In this document: positions 45,641 to 57,700 of the stretch, piece by piece
How positions within the stretch are numbered: position 1 is the stretch's first letter
How the letters are laid out: every line of letters begins with the position of its first letter
Origin: Bimuria novae-zelandiae CBS 107.79
Taxonomy: Eukaryota > Ascomycota > Dothideomycetes > Pleosporales > Didymosphaeriaceae
Assembly (NCBI GenBank): GCA_010015655.1
Contig: ML976764.1
Coordinates: 62,001 to 126,000, forward strand
Length of the DNA stretch: 64,000 nucleotides
Direction of reading: 5' to 3'
Notes under the pieces: model-generated
Databases searched by the model: none
Told to the model about the DNA's origin: nothing
The model's input: the letters and a program-made list of their open reading frames with translations, nothing else
Made by a program: the position numbers and the translations under genes

Positions 45641-46184
45641 TTTGGCGTAGTTGGGGTTGTGTAAATGGGTTTGGAATTTTGCGGTATTGCTGTCTCTTTC
45701 ACACGTTGAACTTTTGGAGCTCAACGTCAAGGTACAGTGGAGTCATTGCCAAGCCTTTGGTGGGGTGGTTAGTCATTCACGCGGGGCAATCCTTCATTCA
45801 CGGATGCAGGCACCTCTCACGCCCTCGAAAAAGCCACAGCTTAGCCTGGCGTGACTTAACGTACTTCGGTTAGTTCTACTTGACGTACTTTGGTGAGTTC
45901 TGGGGGGACAGATAGCATAGGACATTTGCCGTGTTGTGGCTCGTGGTACTCAGGACTGAAATAACTGAGAACCACACTCGTGAGAAGCAACTAAAATCGG
46001 GTACGCAACGTAACGTAAACATATCACATTCTATCCGGCCTGCAAGTCTGAACTGTCTGCCATTGGGGAGATACCCGCTATACACCGTGCCAAGACATTT
46101 AAGCGATCGGCCATCTCCGCCTTCAGCTGGCTTACCTCCATTTTTATCACAACAACTAGTCAATCAAAAACTTTCACACAAATT
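45641..46184. other. Divergent intergenic region (eIF2B-alpha / aldehyde dehydrogenase)
   Basis: About 540 bp, expected to hold both promoters. Short repeated phrases around 45848-45899 (CTTAACGTACTT, CTTGACGTACTTTGG) are present; meaning unknown. Confidence 0.5.
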
Positions 46185-47847
46185 ATGGCTACTGAAACTT
46201 ACAAGATGTGGGTTGGAGGGGAGGAAGTAGAAGGTCGGGCGGAGCAGTCAGTCAGCCTACCTCTTCATTGAAACCCGTTCTTCCTCTAATAACATCAAGA
46301 CTATCCGTTGAGGACCCCTCGACTGGAGAAATCTTCGCTTATTGTCATGCAGCATCTGTCCAAGATGTGGATGCAGCCGTCCGCAATGCACACGCTGCTT
46401 TCAAATCTGGCGTCTGGTCAAAAGCGTCCCGCCATGTCCGCGCAGAAACATTGGAACGCGCCGCCGATCTGCTGACCAAGAACTTGCCGGGACTGATCGC
46501 ACTGGAAGTGCGACAGAGCGGTCGTGCTATCCGAGAGATGAACGCTCAAGTTCCAACTTTGACCAAGTGGTTCAAGTACTATGCCAGTATTATCAGAACC
46601 GAGGAACGGAGCGTATTGCCTACCATGGGGAAGCTGCATAATTGGATCGACCGTGTACCGCTGGGAGTTGTTGCTCAAATCACGCCATTCAATCATCCGA
46701 TGCTTATTGCCGTAAAGAAGATCGCTCCTGCCCTCGCTGCAGGAAACTCCGTTGTGTTGAAGCCCAGCGAGCTCACTCCCCTCACGAGCATTGAGCTAGG
46801 CAAACTACTGAAAGAAGCGGGAGTCCCAGATGGCGTGTTCACCGTCCTTCCTGGAGATGGCTTCAAGACTGGTAAAGCTCTCGTCTCGCATCCTCTCATC
46901 AAGAAGGTGGACGTCACAGGAGGTACTCCAGCAGGCCGTGCCATCGGCGCCATAGCCGGCGGTAATCTGGCGAAATTCACTTCGGAACTAGGGGGTAAAG
47001 CACCTCTCATTGTCTTCGAAGAAGCGAACATTGACGCAGCCGTCAATGGCATCGCTTTCGGTAGCTTCATCGCCAGCGGCCAAACATGCGTTGCGGCCAC
47101 GCGCATCATCGTCCACAAGAACATCACCAACAAGGTCCTCAGCAAACTCCGCAAGAAGGCTGAAAGTATCGAACGTCGCATGGGCAGTCCCTCGAATCCT
47201 GAATCCATGATGGGTCCTCTCATTTCTACAAAACAGCTCGAGAACGTGCGCACGCTTGTCGACGATGCGTTGCAGTCAGGTGTGTGGGTGTATGCGGGCG
47301 GCAAGCGAATGAGTGGCACGTCTGAGCTTGACGGCACCTCTTTTTCAAATGGATACTACTACCCGCCTACCATCCTCGCCGACAGCCCTCAGCACAAGAT
47401 CGTGGACACGCGCATTTGGAAGGAGGAAGCCTTCGGTCCGGTCATTGTAGTGGTCGAGTTCGAAACCGAGGAAGAGGCGCTGAAGCTCGCCAACGACTCT
47501 GAGTTCGGCTTGGGTGCTGCGATATGGACGCTGGATCTCGCGCAGGCGTACCGTGTTTCAGAGTCCATTGAAGCGGGAATATGCTGGGTGAACACGCATC
47601 ATCGGAACGACCCTAGCAGTCCTTGGGGTGGGATCAAGAGCTCGGGTGTGGGAAGCGAAAATGGTATCGGTAAGTGGTGATTCTGAGTTGGACGTTGTCG
47701 GAGAGGAGTGCGCTGACGGATGTATAAGATGCTTACCACGCATACACCACAACGAAGAGTACCATCATCAACTACGCCACAGCCGAAGAAAGTATCGCAA
47801 ACGACGACTGGTTCAGAGAGGGCACAGGCGAGGTGAGGTATGGCTAG
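46185..47847 (+). CDS. NAD(P)-dependent aldehyde dehydrogenase, three exons
   Basis: Exons 46185-46246, 46300-47669 and 47729-47847 give 516 residues. The first intron (GTCAGT ... ATCAAG) joins KMWVGGEEVEGRAEQ to LSVEDPSTGEIFAY; without it the start of the family would be missing. The third exon restores the C-terminus (AYHAYTTTKSTI ... ANDDWFREG). Catalytic Glu250 (TSELGGKAP) and Cys284 (SGQTCVAATR) are 34 residues apart as in the family; the cofactor region is ITPFNHPM and KPSELTPLT. Oxidises an aldehyde to the acid, probably in the cytosol (no targeting peptide). The substrate cannot be told from sequence. Confidence 0.9.
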
Positions 47848-48218
47848 ATACCCACATAGCACAATTCCCAACTAAACCAAAGCATCCATTTACATAAAAA
47901 CTCCACCGCAATACTAACGTCACATACCATGTCGCGAATCACACAGCGTGACGAAGCACTTCCCTCATGTAGGAGTTGAAAATCATTTCAGAGTAGATTC
48001 ATATATCTACAATCCATAGAGTAGTTTTCTATAGCTATCTGTCTGTCTCCTCATGGATTTGCAACGAGGATGCCCGTAGTGCTGGTATTGCTATCGACCG
48101 ATTCGTTAACGCCTTTAGATGTTGTTTTAGCTTGCCACCCCAGTTAATCCAGGTATCTTTAGACTAAGCTTAATTTTAGAGGCCTAGGAGTAATAGCAGG
48201 TAGGGGAAGTTTCTACTA
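47848..48218. other. Intergenic region between aldehyde dehydrogenase and pogo transposon
   Basis: 370 bp; composition shifts to AT-rich from about 48140, so RIP-affected DNA may begin before the transposon. No gene. Confidence 0.5.
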
Positions 48219-50803
48219 CTCGGCCCCTAGCGGTCGATATCGATTTTTCTCCGAAAAAGGCCGTGCGGAGCACGGCCCTACAAGCTCAATGGGCCACACA
48301 TGCTCAATGGGCCAGCTGCACTTTGATACCCACCACCACATCAAAACACGCCCTATTTACATCAAATAAAATGCCAAAGATCACGAAGAGCATGTCCACT
48401 TACCGATCCGAATGTGAAATTATCGAAAAACACGTTGTGGTGTTAAAGACTTTGACGCGGCCGAACATACGCGCATACTGTCGCGATCGCAACATCAATC
48501 ATCTGCGCAAACGCCTACAACGCGCGTTCAACGGCCAAAACAATAGGTCAACAAGGCCGCCTACTAATAAAAAGCTCTCTGGTGAACAAGAGCTTGCTCT
48601 CGAACGTTTTTGCGATACAATAGACGATATTGGATTTGGCATAACAAAGGATTTGGTGCGTGGGCAAGCAGACGCTCTGTTGGCCGCAGTGCACGAAGGA
48701 GATGACCCACCGCCGCGTGTAGGCGTCCACTGGGCATCTAGATGGCTGGATTCTCATACAAAATACTACAAGGCAAAGGCAAAGCCAATTGACCTTGCAC
48801 GGAAGCTTGCCCAATCGCCGGAAGGCCTTCAAGCCTGGTTTAATAAGCTGGCTGAGTACAAACAACGCAGGGCCATCACCGACGCAAACATGTACAATAT
48901 GGATGAAACAGGCGTGCGTATCGGTGTTGCAAAGTCGTCCTACGTATACACAAAACGCGGGCAAGATATATTAATACCCACTGCAACAAACAGGGAGCTT
49001 ATTTCTCTTGTGGAGTGTGGCGCTGCGGATGGCCGTTCTATTGCTCCTATGCTTATCATCAAGGCAAAGTCGATACTCGAGCACTGGACCGTAGATCTGC
49101 CTAGCAATTACCTTATAAACGTTACAGATACAGGCTACAGCAACGATCATACAGCCATGGATTGGATACAGCACTTTGAAAAGATGACCTTAAGCAATAT
49201 ACATGGGCAGTGGAGGCTCCTACTGATCGACGGCCATGGATCTCACCTGACGTACGAGTTTGCTGCTTTTTGTGAGAGTCACAAAATACAGCTGTTTACT
49301 CTCCCTCCGCACACTACTCATCTCCTCCAGCCTCTTGACGTAGGCTGTTTTCAGCCTCTGAAGTGGTATCACAGCAGGACGCTTGATTGGGCCTCACGTA
49401 CAGGCTCAACGGAAATACGACGGGTAGATTTCTTAGCAATCCTCTCACAAATCCGCCAGCAAACGTTCACTGCTCGAACAATACGCAGCGGGTGGAGGCG
49501 TACAGGCCTATCTCTATTCTGCCCCGAGCAGGTACTAGGGCCTTTAAGGGCCCAAGAGGCTATTAATACTAATAAAAACGCTACTAGGGAGGGCGATAAC
49601 GTGGAGCGGCCTGTTACTCCTACTATCACGTCCTCTAATAAGGAGGGTAAGTTGCCTTTGCTTAATAACCTAACGCCCTCCACACGCGGCCGCTTCCTCA
49701 ATCAACTACTTAACGCGATTAGTACGCCTTAGTTTAAGGAGCTCTCTACACCTTTTCAAACGCCTCGGCCCCGTATAGCGCCTGGAGATATTAGTTAGAG
49801 TACACCGAAGACGGTCCGTACACTAAATTTACAAGAGAAAGCTATTGCCTTTACACTCAGGGAGTTACTGCCGCGCGAGGTAGCGGAGGACGTGATTTCA
49901 ACACTTAAAGGCAGCTCTGCAATGGCCCGCAACGCAGCAGGCCTTGAGCAGGCCTTACACCGTACCCAGGCTGCCGAGCACGCTCGTAGTGAGCGTCGTA
50001 GGCGTAAAAACCGTACTGTCGACGTCGGCGGAGGTGCTGTTTACGCAGAAGATTGCCGTAAAATGGCTGCTCAGCGGGTGATCAACGAGGCCGCCAAACA
50101 AGAAGCAGCAGTGGCCGCTCGTCACCTCCAGGCGCTCAGCAAGCGTATCAACACCTGGAAAAGGATACGTCCAAATATACGCAACTAGGGTAAGAAAGCA
50201 AGCAAGCGTTATGCTGAGGGTCTTACAATTACACAGAATAACAATAAGTGGACCTACACTGGCCCTACGATCAAGTATGAGCGCGAGGCCTGGGAGTACA
50301 GAGTCGAGGACCCATCGCGCGCGGAGATCTTCCGAAGATTGTATGAGAACTCTATACAAAGGTTGGAAAGCAGAGGCAAGTTTCGGGCAGATCGATCGAT
50401 CGCTGACGGCCGGTATGGCGCTGCTGAGCTTGGCCTGATGGCCCGCTGCTCCATGGATCCATATACAATATTGATACACCAAAAAGGACGCTCTGAGGTC
50501 AAGCAGGAGGCAATTGTTCAAGTCCCAGATAGTCAATTCACCATACAAGAGACCCAGGTCGTCAGCAGCGACGACGATAAAGGCTACTCAAGTCCATTTG
50601 AAGCACTAAATGCAGTAGAAGCTGATTGGGGCTTCTAAGCGACAATTTACATACGGGACGATGTATTTTACATACAAATTACTATACAAATCGCATTTCG
50701 TCACATTTGGCCCATTGAGTATGTGTGGCCCATTGAGCTTGTAGGGCCGTGCTCCGCACGGCCTTTTTCGGAGAAAAATCGATATCGACCGCTAGGGGCC
50801 GAG
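48219..50803 (+). mobile_element. Nearly intact pogo/Fot1-type DNA transposon with 96-bp inverted repeats
   Basis: Terminal inverted repeats 48219-48314 and 50708-50803 differ at a single base. TA target duplications lie at 48217-48218 and 50804-50805; length 2585 bp. Inside each repeat the phrase CTCAATGGGCC occurs twice, a possible transposase binding repeat. It holds one transposase reading frame. The low divergence of the two ends points to recent insertion, in contrast with the destroyed elements around it. Confidence 0.93.
48371..50638 (+). pseudogene. pogo/Fot1 transposase with three in-frame amber codons
   Basis: ATG 48371 opens a frame that stays the same to TAA at 50636-50638 (755 codons), interrupted only by TAG at 49730-49732, 49796-49798 and 50186-50188. 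The region before the first stop (453 residues) is complete for the core. It has a psq/CENPB-like DNA-binding part (GVHWASRWLDSH), catalytic Asp in YNMDETGVRIG, second Asp in LLIDGHGSHLTYEF, and HLLQPLDVGCFQPLKWYH with a later IRSGWRRTGLS. The segment after the stops is basic (SERRRRKNRTVDV) and ends EADWGF. Each TAG could come from CAG by one CpA to TpA change. The core alone might still be translated; activity is unknown. Confidence 0.85.
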
Positions 50804-50950
50804 TAATACGCTGCAGCCGCTGCAAGAAGACTGGCCATAACATGCGAACATGCAAGAACGATATTATAGATACTATTTAATCTAGTATAGCAATTATATA
50901 CTATTATCTTATTGTGTTGTTAAGATAGGTTGCTGTAAAGGTATAAAAAG
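50804..50950. other. Short AT-rich junction with a tandem GGGCCGCTCGCTT pair
   Basis: Between the pogo element and the gypsy remains. The phrase GGGCCGCTCGCTT occurs twice close together at about 50962-50990, just after this stretch. Could be an LTR edge; I cannot define it. Confidence 0.3.
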
Positions 50951-52661
50951 TTGGTGGGGTGGGCCGCTCGCTTGTATGGGCCGCTCGCTTATAAAACACG
51001 TTAACCTTAATATAATCTAGTTTCTCATGCTTCCTCTTTTAAGTTTAAAGATTTTTTATAAGTAGATATGCTTTATCCCCCTTCTTTAGCTAAGGTACCG
51101 TTTTTCTTTTTTAGTTTATATAAGAAATGCTTTACTATTAAGCTTTTTTAAGATTCTCTTAGAGTTGTGTATGTGTTTTTTTTTATAGTTTCTACTATAT
51201 TTATTACTTCCTCTGTCTTAATCACTGTGGACAGTGTTTAATTAAAGAGATATAAGTATCTTCTATAGTTTATATAGAATAGTGTGAATCCTGTTATTGC
51301 TAATAATTTATTGTTGTATGCTAACTGTGCCATAAGTAGTAAGGAAATCTAGTTATTCTTCTAGTTATTACAGTAGATGCGTAGGTACGTTTTAATTATT
51401 TAATTCGTACGTTCTGTTTGTCTGTCGGTTTGTGGATAATATGCTATTAATAGTTTCTATTTCGTTCTAATTAGTGCTATAAGGGTTATCTAATAGTTTA
51501 AAGTAAAGAGTTTGTCTCTATCGCTCATAATTATCTTTAGAATACCGTAGTGTTATATAAGCTAATCTAGGATAAGGAATGCAAGTTCCTTAGCCATAGT
51601 TATCTTTTAATATAGTAGTAATTCCACGTATTTAGTAAATTAATATATAATGTTTAATATTATATTATAGATAATTCCTGTTACAGGGTCCTTTAACCTT
51701 AGTAGTCCTATAATAAAGTCTATAGCGATGTCTTCCTATAGTGTAATAGGTATTTAGATTGCTTGTATCTCTTTATACTTAAGATGTGTGGCGTGCTTAT
51801 TGCGCTGGCAATCTACGCATTTATAGATATATATAGTTACTACTTCTTTAATTCCCTTAAAGCTATAATTCCGCTGGATAATTTCTATTGTCTTTCTAAT
51901 TCCTGGGTGTCCGTACACTAGGTTATCGTGGTATTACTATATAATTTTAGTCTATAGTTCCTTGGGTACTTCGCGTGTGAGTATAAGGAGTTAATTAAGT
52001 TTAGCTATAAGTTCTAAGGAACTATTAGGGTTTTTCTTTAATATTATAGAGTATATTTTAACCTTTTCTTTTTTATTATTTATTCTGCTAAGGGTATCTG
52101 CTTGTCCGTTTTCTTTACCTAGGGTATATATTATCTTAAATTTATATTATCTTAGCGTTTCTAACTATCTTACTTATTATTAGGTTAGCTCTTTCGTAGT
52201 TATAAAGCGTGTAAGATTCTTATAGTCTATAAAAATTATAAGTTCTAAGTAACTATGTGCATAGATCCTCTAGTGTTTAATAGCTTTTACTATTATAAGT
52301 AGTTCTTTATCGTGTACTTTATATTGTAATTTTTCTAATGTGAACTTGTGTGCGTAGTATATAACTAGGTGCTATTTACTATTCTTTTCTTACTTTACGC
52401 ATGCTCTGACTGCCAAGTCGCTTGCGTTTATTTTAATACGTAAAGGTTTGTTATCTTAGAAGTGTATAAGGACTAGTAGCGTAATACATGCTTCTTATAG
52501 CGTTTAAAATACTTATTTACATTCTTTTATCTAGTTAAAAGATTTATCTTTCTTTGTAAGGTTAGTGAGTGGTAGTGTAATCCTAAAGTAGTCCGTGATA
52601 AATTATTTGTTAAATTTAGTAAATTTAAGAAAGGCTTATACTTTTTTAAAGTTAGTAAGTA

Positions 52662-52884
52662 TGTCCGATTACATGGTCCCTTTGTTTTGGCAAGGTGGCT
52701 GGCGCACCTGTACCCTTACCGGAGACGCATTTCGCCCTTGCCTAAAGCGGCTTCCACCCTTGCATTCCACAACAAAGCAAGGGATATAGAGGCGTCTCAC
52801 CTCTTAGATACTTAGACAAGAGAGAACAACCTTAGATTAATCAACAATCATTCTATCTCATTAAGATTACCCTTTAATCTGACA
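52662..52884. repeat. Solo LTR of another family with 5-bp target duplication
   Basis: Starts TGTCCGATTACATGG and ends AATCTGACA, so the ends form TGTC...GACA. It is flanked by AAGTA at 52657-52661 and 52885-52889. It splits the gypsy A polymerase frame between VxxFLKF and the block upstream. The left half keeps normal base composition (GGCTGGCGCACCTGTACCC), unlike the surrounding RIP-changed DNA. Confidence 0.85.
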
Positions 52885-55800
52885 AAGTAACTTTTACTTC
52901 CTTACTTCTTTAATTTTTAAAGGGCTTACTTAGATGCCTTTAGTGTTAATAACATGTCCTAAGAACTCTAGTTCTATAACATAAAATTTATATTTTTTTA
53001 ATTTTAGTTATAGGTTAGCGCTATTTAGCGCTTATAGTACTATTTATATATACTATACATAATCCTTCTCCTGCTTAAAGAATACTAGGATGTTATTAAG
53101 ATAGGTAACTATAAATATGTTAAGGTAGTTCTATAGTATATTATTAATTATTACTTAAAATATTGCTAGTGCATTCGTGAGTCTAAAGGGCATAACTTAG
53201 TACTTAAATAGTTTATATCTAGTTTAAAAGGCTATCTTCCACTTATTACCTATTATTATTTATATAAGGTGGTATCTATCTTATAGGTTAAATTATGTAA
53301 ATATCTTGGCTTGTCCTAGCCTGTCTCGAGATTCTTGTATATTTAGTAGTAGGTATTTATTTTTAATTATTATATTATTTAGCCTCTTATAGTTAATGTA
53401 TAGATGTTGTGTTCTATCCTTCTTTATAATAAATATTAGGGGTAATACTACTAGCAATTTTAACTTACGTATCTATTACTTATTAAGGGCTTTCTTTAGG
53501 AATTCGCGTGTCCATTAGAGTTCCTTTTTACTCTGGCCGTATAGTGGTCTAAAAGGCGGCGTTTTTCCTTCTTTAAAAACGATGCGGTAATCTCGGTGTG
53601 TGTGCTTAGGAAGGGCGTTTGCTCCTTTCTCTTTCTAAAATAAATAACTCTATTCTTTATATTTATTAAGGATATTAAGAGGTGTGCTCTTCTCTTCGTG
53701 CTTACACTTAATAACCTAGTAGTTCTTACTAGTGTTTACTAAGTTAATTTCGTGTTTATTAACTTCTAGTCGTAAGACTATATTATTAATAGCTTTTTTA
53801 TTTACTATTATACTTTATTAATGCGTAGGCTTTACTTATAATACATAGTTATAGTGCTTAAAGAATAGCTCTTTCTTCTTCTAGTTAATTATAGGGTTAT
53901 ACTTCCTTAACTAGGGTAATTTTAGAATCACGTCATAATTAGCTTCCTTAATAATGTTAAGGGTAATTAATTCCTAGTGTCTATAGATCGTGAGGGTAGT
54001 CTTAACCTTGTATTTAATTGTTACCTTGCCGGGTATTAGCTATCTATTTGCGATATGGATAGCATAGGGTATGGCCTTCTTACGCTTATAGAGTCCTGCT
54101 CTATTAAGTGCTTTTCTTAATATATAGCTCTCTTATGCTCCTAAGTCTAGCATGGCTTTTATCTATATTCCTTTAAGCTATACTAATAGCTTAATTAATG
54201 CCTAACTATTAGTAGTATTTACTTCTTTAAAGGCTTTTTCCTGCCTAAGCCTAGGTCTAAAAAAGACATTTTCTCTATAACTAGCTCTGTAGATTTAATA
54301 TGTCCTTTATTCTTCTTTCTTTAAGGCTATTGCTAGGCCTCTTTTAAGAGAGCTTCACTGTCTTCTTCCCTTATTACTATTTTAATCTTAAGAGTCGTAG
54401 TCCCTTTTAGTATATAATTAAATCTATGCTTGTTCTTCTACTCCTTATATTCCTTATAGTTAAGGTGTAAGCATGTTTGCTATTTATCTAATACGCATTT
54501 TCTATTAACTAGTAGTAATATTACTTAGTTTAGTACCTAGTTAAAATATAAAAAGTATCGCGTTTTGCGTTTATCCTAGAGGTAAATATTATAGTAGGCA
54601 ATAGGGTAGTTAAACTACTCTTATTTATATTATTAGTATATTTAGGGAAAATAGCTGTATTCCTTAGCTTAGTAATAAATAGTATATTAATCTTCTTTAT
54701 AGAGGGTTTATTAGATAGTCTCGTGCGTAGGGTTGCGGTGGTCTAGGTCGTACTTAGGTTTATAGTTTAGGTTTTCGTTTAGGTACTTCTTCTTAGGATC
54801 TTCGTGGGCATAGCAATAATCTGCCATTTCTCGTACTACTTTACTAACTAGGTTAGGTGAGTAAGCGTAGAAGAATGCTTCTACATAGTCTTATTATTTT
54901 ATTACTATAAATCTAAAGTCTCCCTCCCTTAGTTAGTGTTTTTTTAAGAAGTTAAAAACATTTGTTATTTTACTAGTAATAGGTTTATTCTAGCTAAGGT
55001 AAGATATAAAAGATTAAGGCATTTGTTCCTTCTTCTTTTTCTTTTTATCTAAACCTTTATATATATCCTTATAGAGTTATAAGTTAGATATCCTTAATCG
55101 CTCTAATCCTTCGTTATAGATATTAACTTGTTTAATAGCGTTTACTGCTTACTATTCTTCGTTGGTATGTTCTTCTTTATTAATAATTAGTACGTTTAAC
55201 TATTTAGTAATCTTATTCTTAGATCTGCAGTTCCTGGTAATGTGGCCTAATTTGCCACATGTAAAACATTTACGCGTCTCGGTCCCCTGTCGTTAGGTTC
55301 TATCTAAGATACGTTAGTTAGGCTTTTAGAAGCCTATAGCCTTTCCTATTCCCTTTTTTAGGTTATTAAACTAGACATCTTCTATAAGTTAGGGCCTATA
55401 GTAGTTACGTTACTATTATTAAGGTGCTTTTAGTAGCGCCCTATAGACTATAGGTGCCTATTACTTAAAACTAGCGTTCTTTAGGTTCCTACGGAACTCT
55501 TCTTGCAAAGCAAACTACCCCTTATTAATATAAATAGTCTCTTTATATAGTTCCTCTAAGGTTTTTATTTTTATACTACTACGCAGGAGTTCCTCGCGCA
55601 CGTTACGTTTAAGGCCTTATTTATATATTATCTTAAAAGATTTATCTTCCTAGTTAAGTTATACTACGTACTTACGGAACTTAGCTATATATTTAGCTAT
55701 AAATTAGTATTAGCGAACTATCTAGATTGCTTATCTAGCAATAGCTATTTTATTAGTAATCTTAAATATTTATTAAAGGTATATTTTAAAGTTATTATAG

Positions 55801-56346
55801 TTTTTAATAATATTAATTGCATTAGCGTGTTTATTAATATACTCCTTATTTTTATTATGATAATCTATATCTAAGTACTTAATTAGGTAAGGATAGATCT
55901 ATTCTTTAGCGCTTCCTTGCATATAAGTTATAGTAAAGATAACCTTCTTTTTATCTTTAAGGTCTTAGTTCTAGTTAAAGAAGTAGAGGTCTAGCTGCAA
56001 AAGCTAGGTGTCGAGGAGGGGATAATTACTATTATATAAGTTAGGTTTGTGTGCCTTGTTCTTGCCATCCCTTATAGGGGTGACATAGTTGTCCGAAGCT
56101 ATAGAAGAGGTAGGGGTCTTATTAGTATTTATATTAAGGGTGTTTAAGATATTAAAATCTTAAAGGGGCAGCTAGTTCCTAAGGGGCTAAGGTTAGTTCT
56201 CGGGCAGGAATACTATAGTAGGATAAAAGAGGGTTATAGTAATAGCTTACGCTTATTACTAGGGCATTAGTGTTAAAGGTGTATATAGTATAATTAAATT
56301 AATAAGGTTGCTTATTTAGATCTAAACGATAGATTAATAAACAGGT

Positions 56347-56575
56347 TGAACATAATAGTAGAAGACTACTATTATAGTCGTATATATACAGGTCCTGGAC
56401 TGCTCGCTGGCGAGCGCTCTCTAACGAGCGCTCTCTAGCGAGCACTCTCTACAGAGCAGTCACGTGACTTAGCGCCATACGGCGTAGTCGCGTAATATCC
56501 AGTCATTCCTAGCGAATGACACGAGAGGTTAGGTACAAAACCGGCACAGCCTCCCTAGGATCTCGGATCCTAACA
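56347..56575 (-). repeat. Gypsy A 5' LTR with three 14-bp tandem units
   Basis: On the minus strand it runs from TGTTAGGATCCGAG to TATGTTCA (229 bp). It carries three tandem near-copies of CGAGCGCTCTCTAA at about 56411-56452 and a CACGTGACT motif. It is less RIP-changed than the interior. The boundary is inferred from the TG...CA ends and position before Gag. Confidence 0.6.
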
Positions 56576-57064
56576 CTATCTAGGAACGTTCCTAACATAA
56601 ATAGAACTATTTATTTACTATAACCTAGAGAGGTTTAATATAGAATAAGATAAAATCTTAGTTACCTGCATAAACATGCAGGACAAAGTAGCTATATAGG
56701 CTAGGCTAATAATTAATAACTTTTTTAAGTATAGTAAACTAGAGGATTATAATTTAGACGCTACTAAGGACGCCTTCAAGGACTAGGAATCCTTTTATAA
56801 GACTATAAAAGGAATATTTAGTATTATTAATAAAGAATACTAAGCTAAAATACGCCTCTAACGCCTACGCTAGAGTTTAAATAGATTATAGTAAAACTTA
56901 ATAAATAAGGGGAAGTCCCACTTATAATCGCCTACTATAATAGACTAAAGGAATTAGTTAAGAACGAACTAGTCTACTAAAGAAAAGTAAACGATCTAGA
57001 AGAGCTTATTAATAACGCTATTAAAGCAGATAATTGCTTATATAAGCGAAAGCTAGAGAAATAG

Positions 57065-57700
57065 CATGGTACCCAACTGCTCTCCAGAAAAGAAAACAAC
57101 GCTAGACCCGTCGGAAGAGATCGGGACGGAGATGTTATCATGACCAACGAAGCCTAGTGGTATAAAAAAAGAAATAGCAAGGGGAAGCAGCCGTACAAAC
57201 CTAAGAAGAACTACTAGGGCAGGAGTGGAATCTCGCAAGAAGAACGAGAACGGAGGTTTAAGGACAAGGCCTGCCTCCGATGTGGCAAGCAAGGCCACTT
57301 TGCCAAGGACTGCGAAAGTCAGGAGACCAAGGTCAATACGACCAACCTCCTACGAGTGGCCATGACCACCCTCGTGCCAGCAGAGGCGGAGGAGATAGAC
57401 CTCACACAAGAAATCCCAGAACCAATAAAAGAATGGGGAGAGGGACGAAAAACCCTCCACGAATACCAGATCTTCTAACGACTAGCAGATGACACCTGCT
57501 GGATATGCAGCAGCACGCTACATCACTCGTCTTAGTGCGAGGCGAAAGTAATCGTACAAGGACCACATGCGTGGGACGCTTATTGGCTTGCCGAAAAGCT
57601 ACAAGGTCCCCCGAAGCAGTACCTACGCCAGGTCACGATACAAGAACAACATGCACATGCCAAGTGGTGGCAATGCACACGAAAAGGATGCTAACAGCAC
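57065..57700 (+). pseudogene. Gag C-terminus of gypsy B, RIP-spared island
   Basis: Encodes the end of Gag with one CCHC zinc knuckle (CLRCGKQGHFAKDC) that binds retroelement RNA. The reading frame is broken by TAG codons at about 57155 and 57215 (WGG/TGG-type positions) and ends at about 57478 (TAA). Base composition is normal here, rich in CA and TG, while DNA on both sides is stripped of CpA. No complete Gag. Confidence 0.7.

Larger units (their letters stand above)
50951..56575 (-). mobile_element. Ty3/gypsy retrotransposon A, RIP-degraded, minus strand
   Basis: Reading leftwards from its 5' LTR (56575-56347), a Gag zinc knuckle CFTCGKLGHITRNC is still visible at about 55268-55227. Reverse transcriptase with the motif changed to YLNN lies at 53103-53092, followed by LKLKKYKFYVIELEFLGHVI. 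RNase H remains include VHDKELLIIVKAIKH (about 52310), and integrase remains include CVDCQRNKHATHLK (about 51780). Stops are dense and CpA/TpG is depleted. A 223-bp solo LTR of another family is inserted in the polymerase (52662-52884). No clear 3' LTR was found, so the left end is approximate. Confidence 0.75.

Noticed and set aside
49892..50188. Considered as a separate small gene inside the pogo element
   Set aside because: Same reading frame as the transposase on both sides of TAG codons; it is a continuation of that gene.
52595..52789. 64-codon ORF in the gypsy A region
   Set aside because: It spans the junction of gypsy A and the solo LTR, so it is an insertion artefact.
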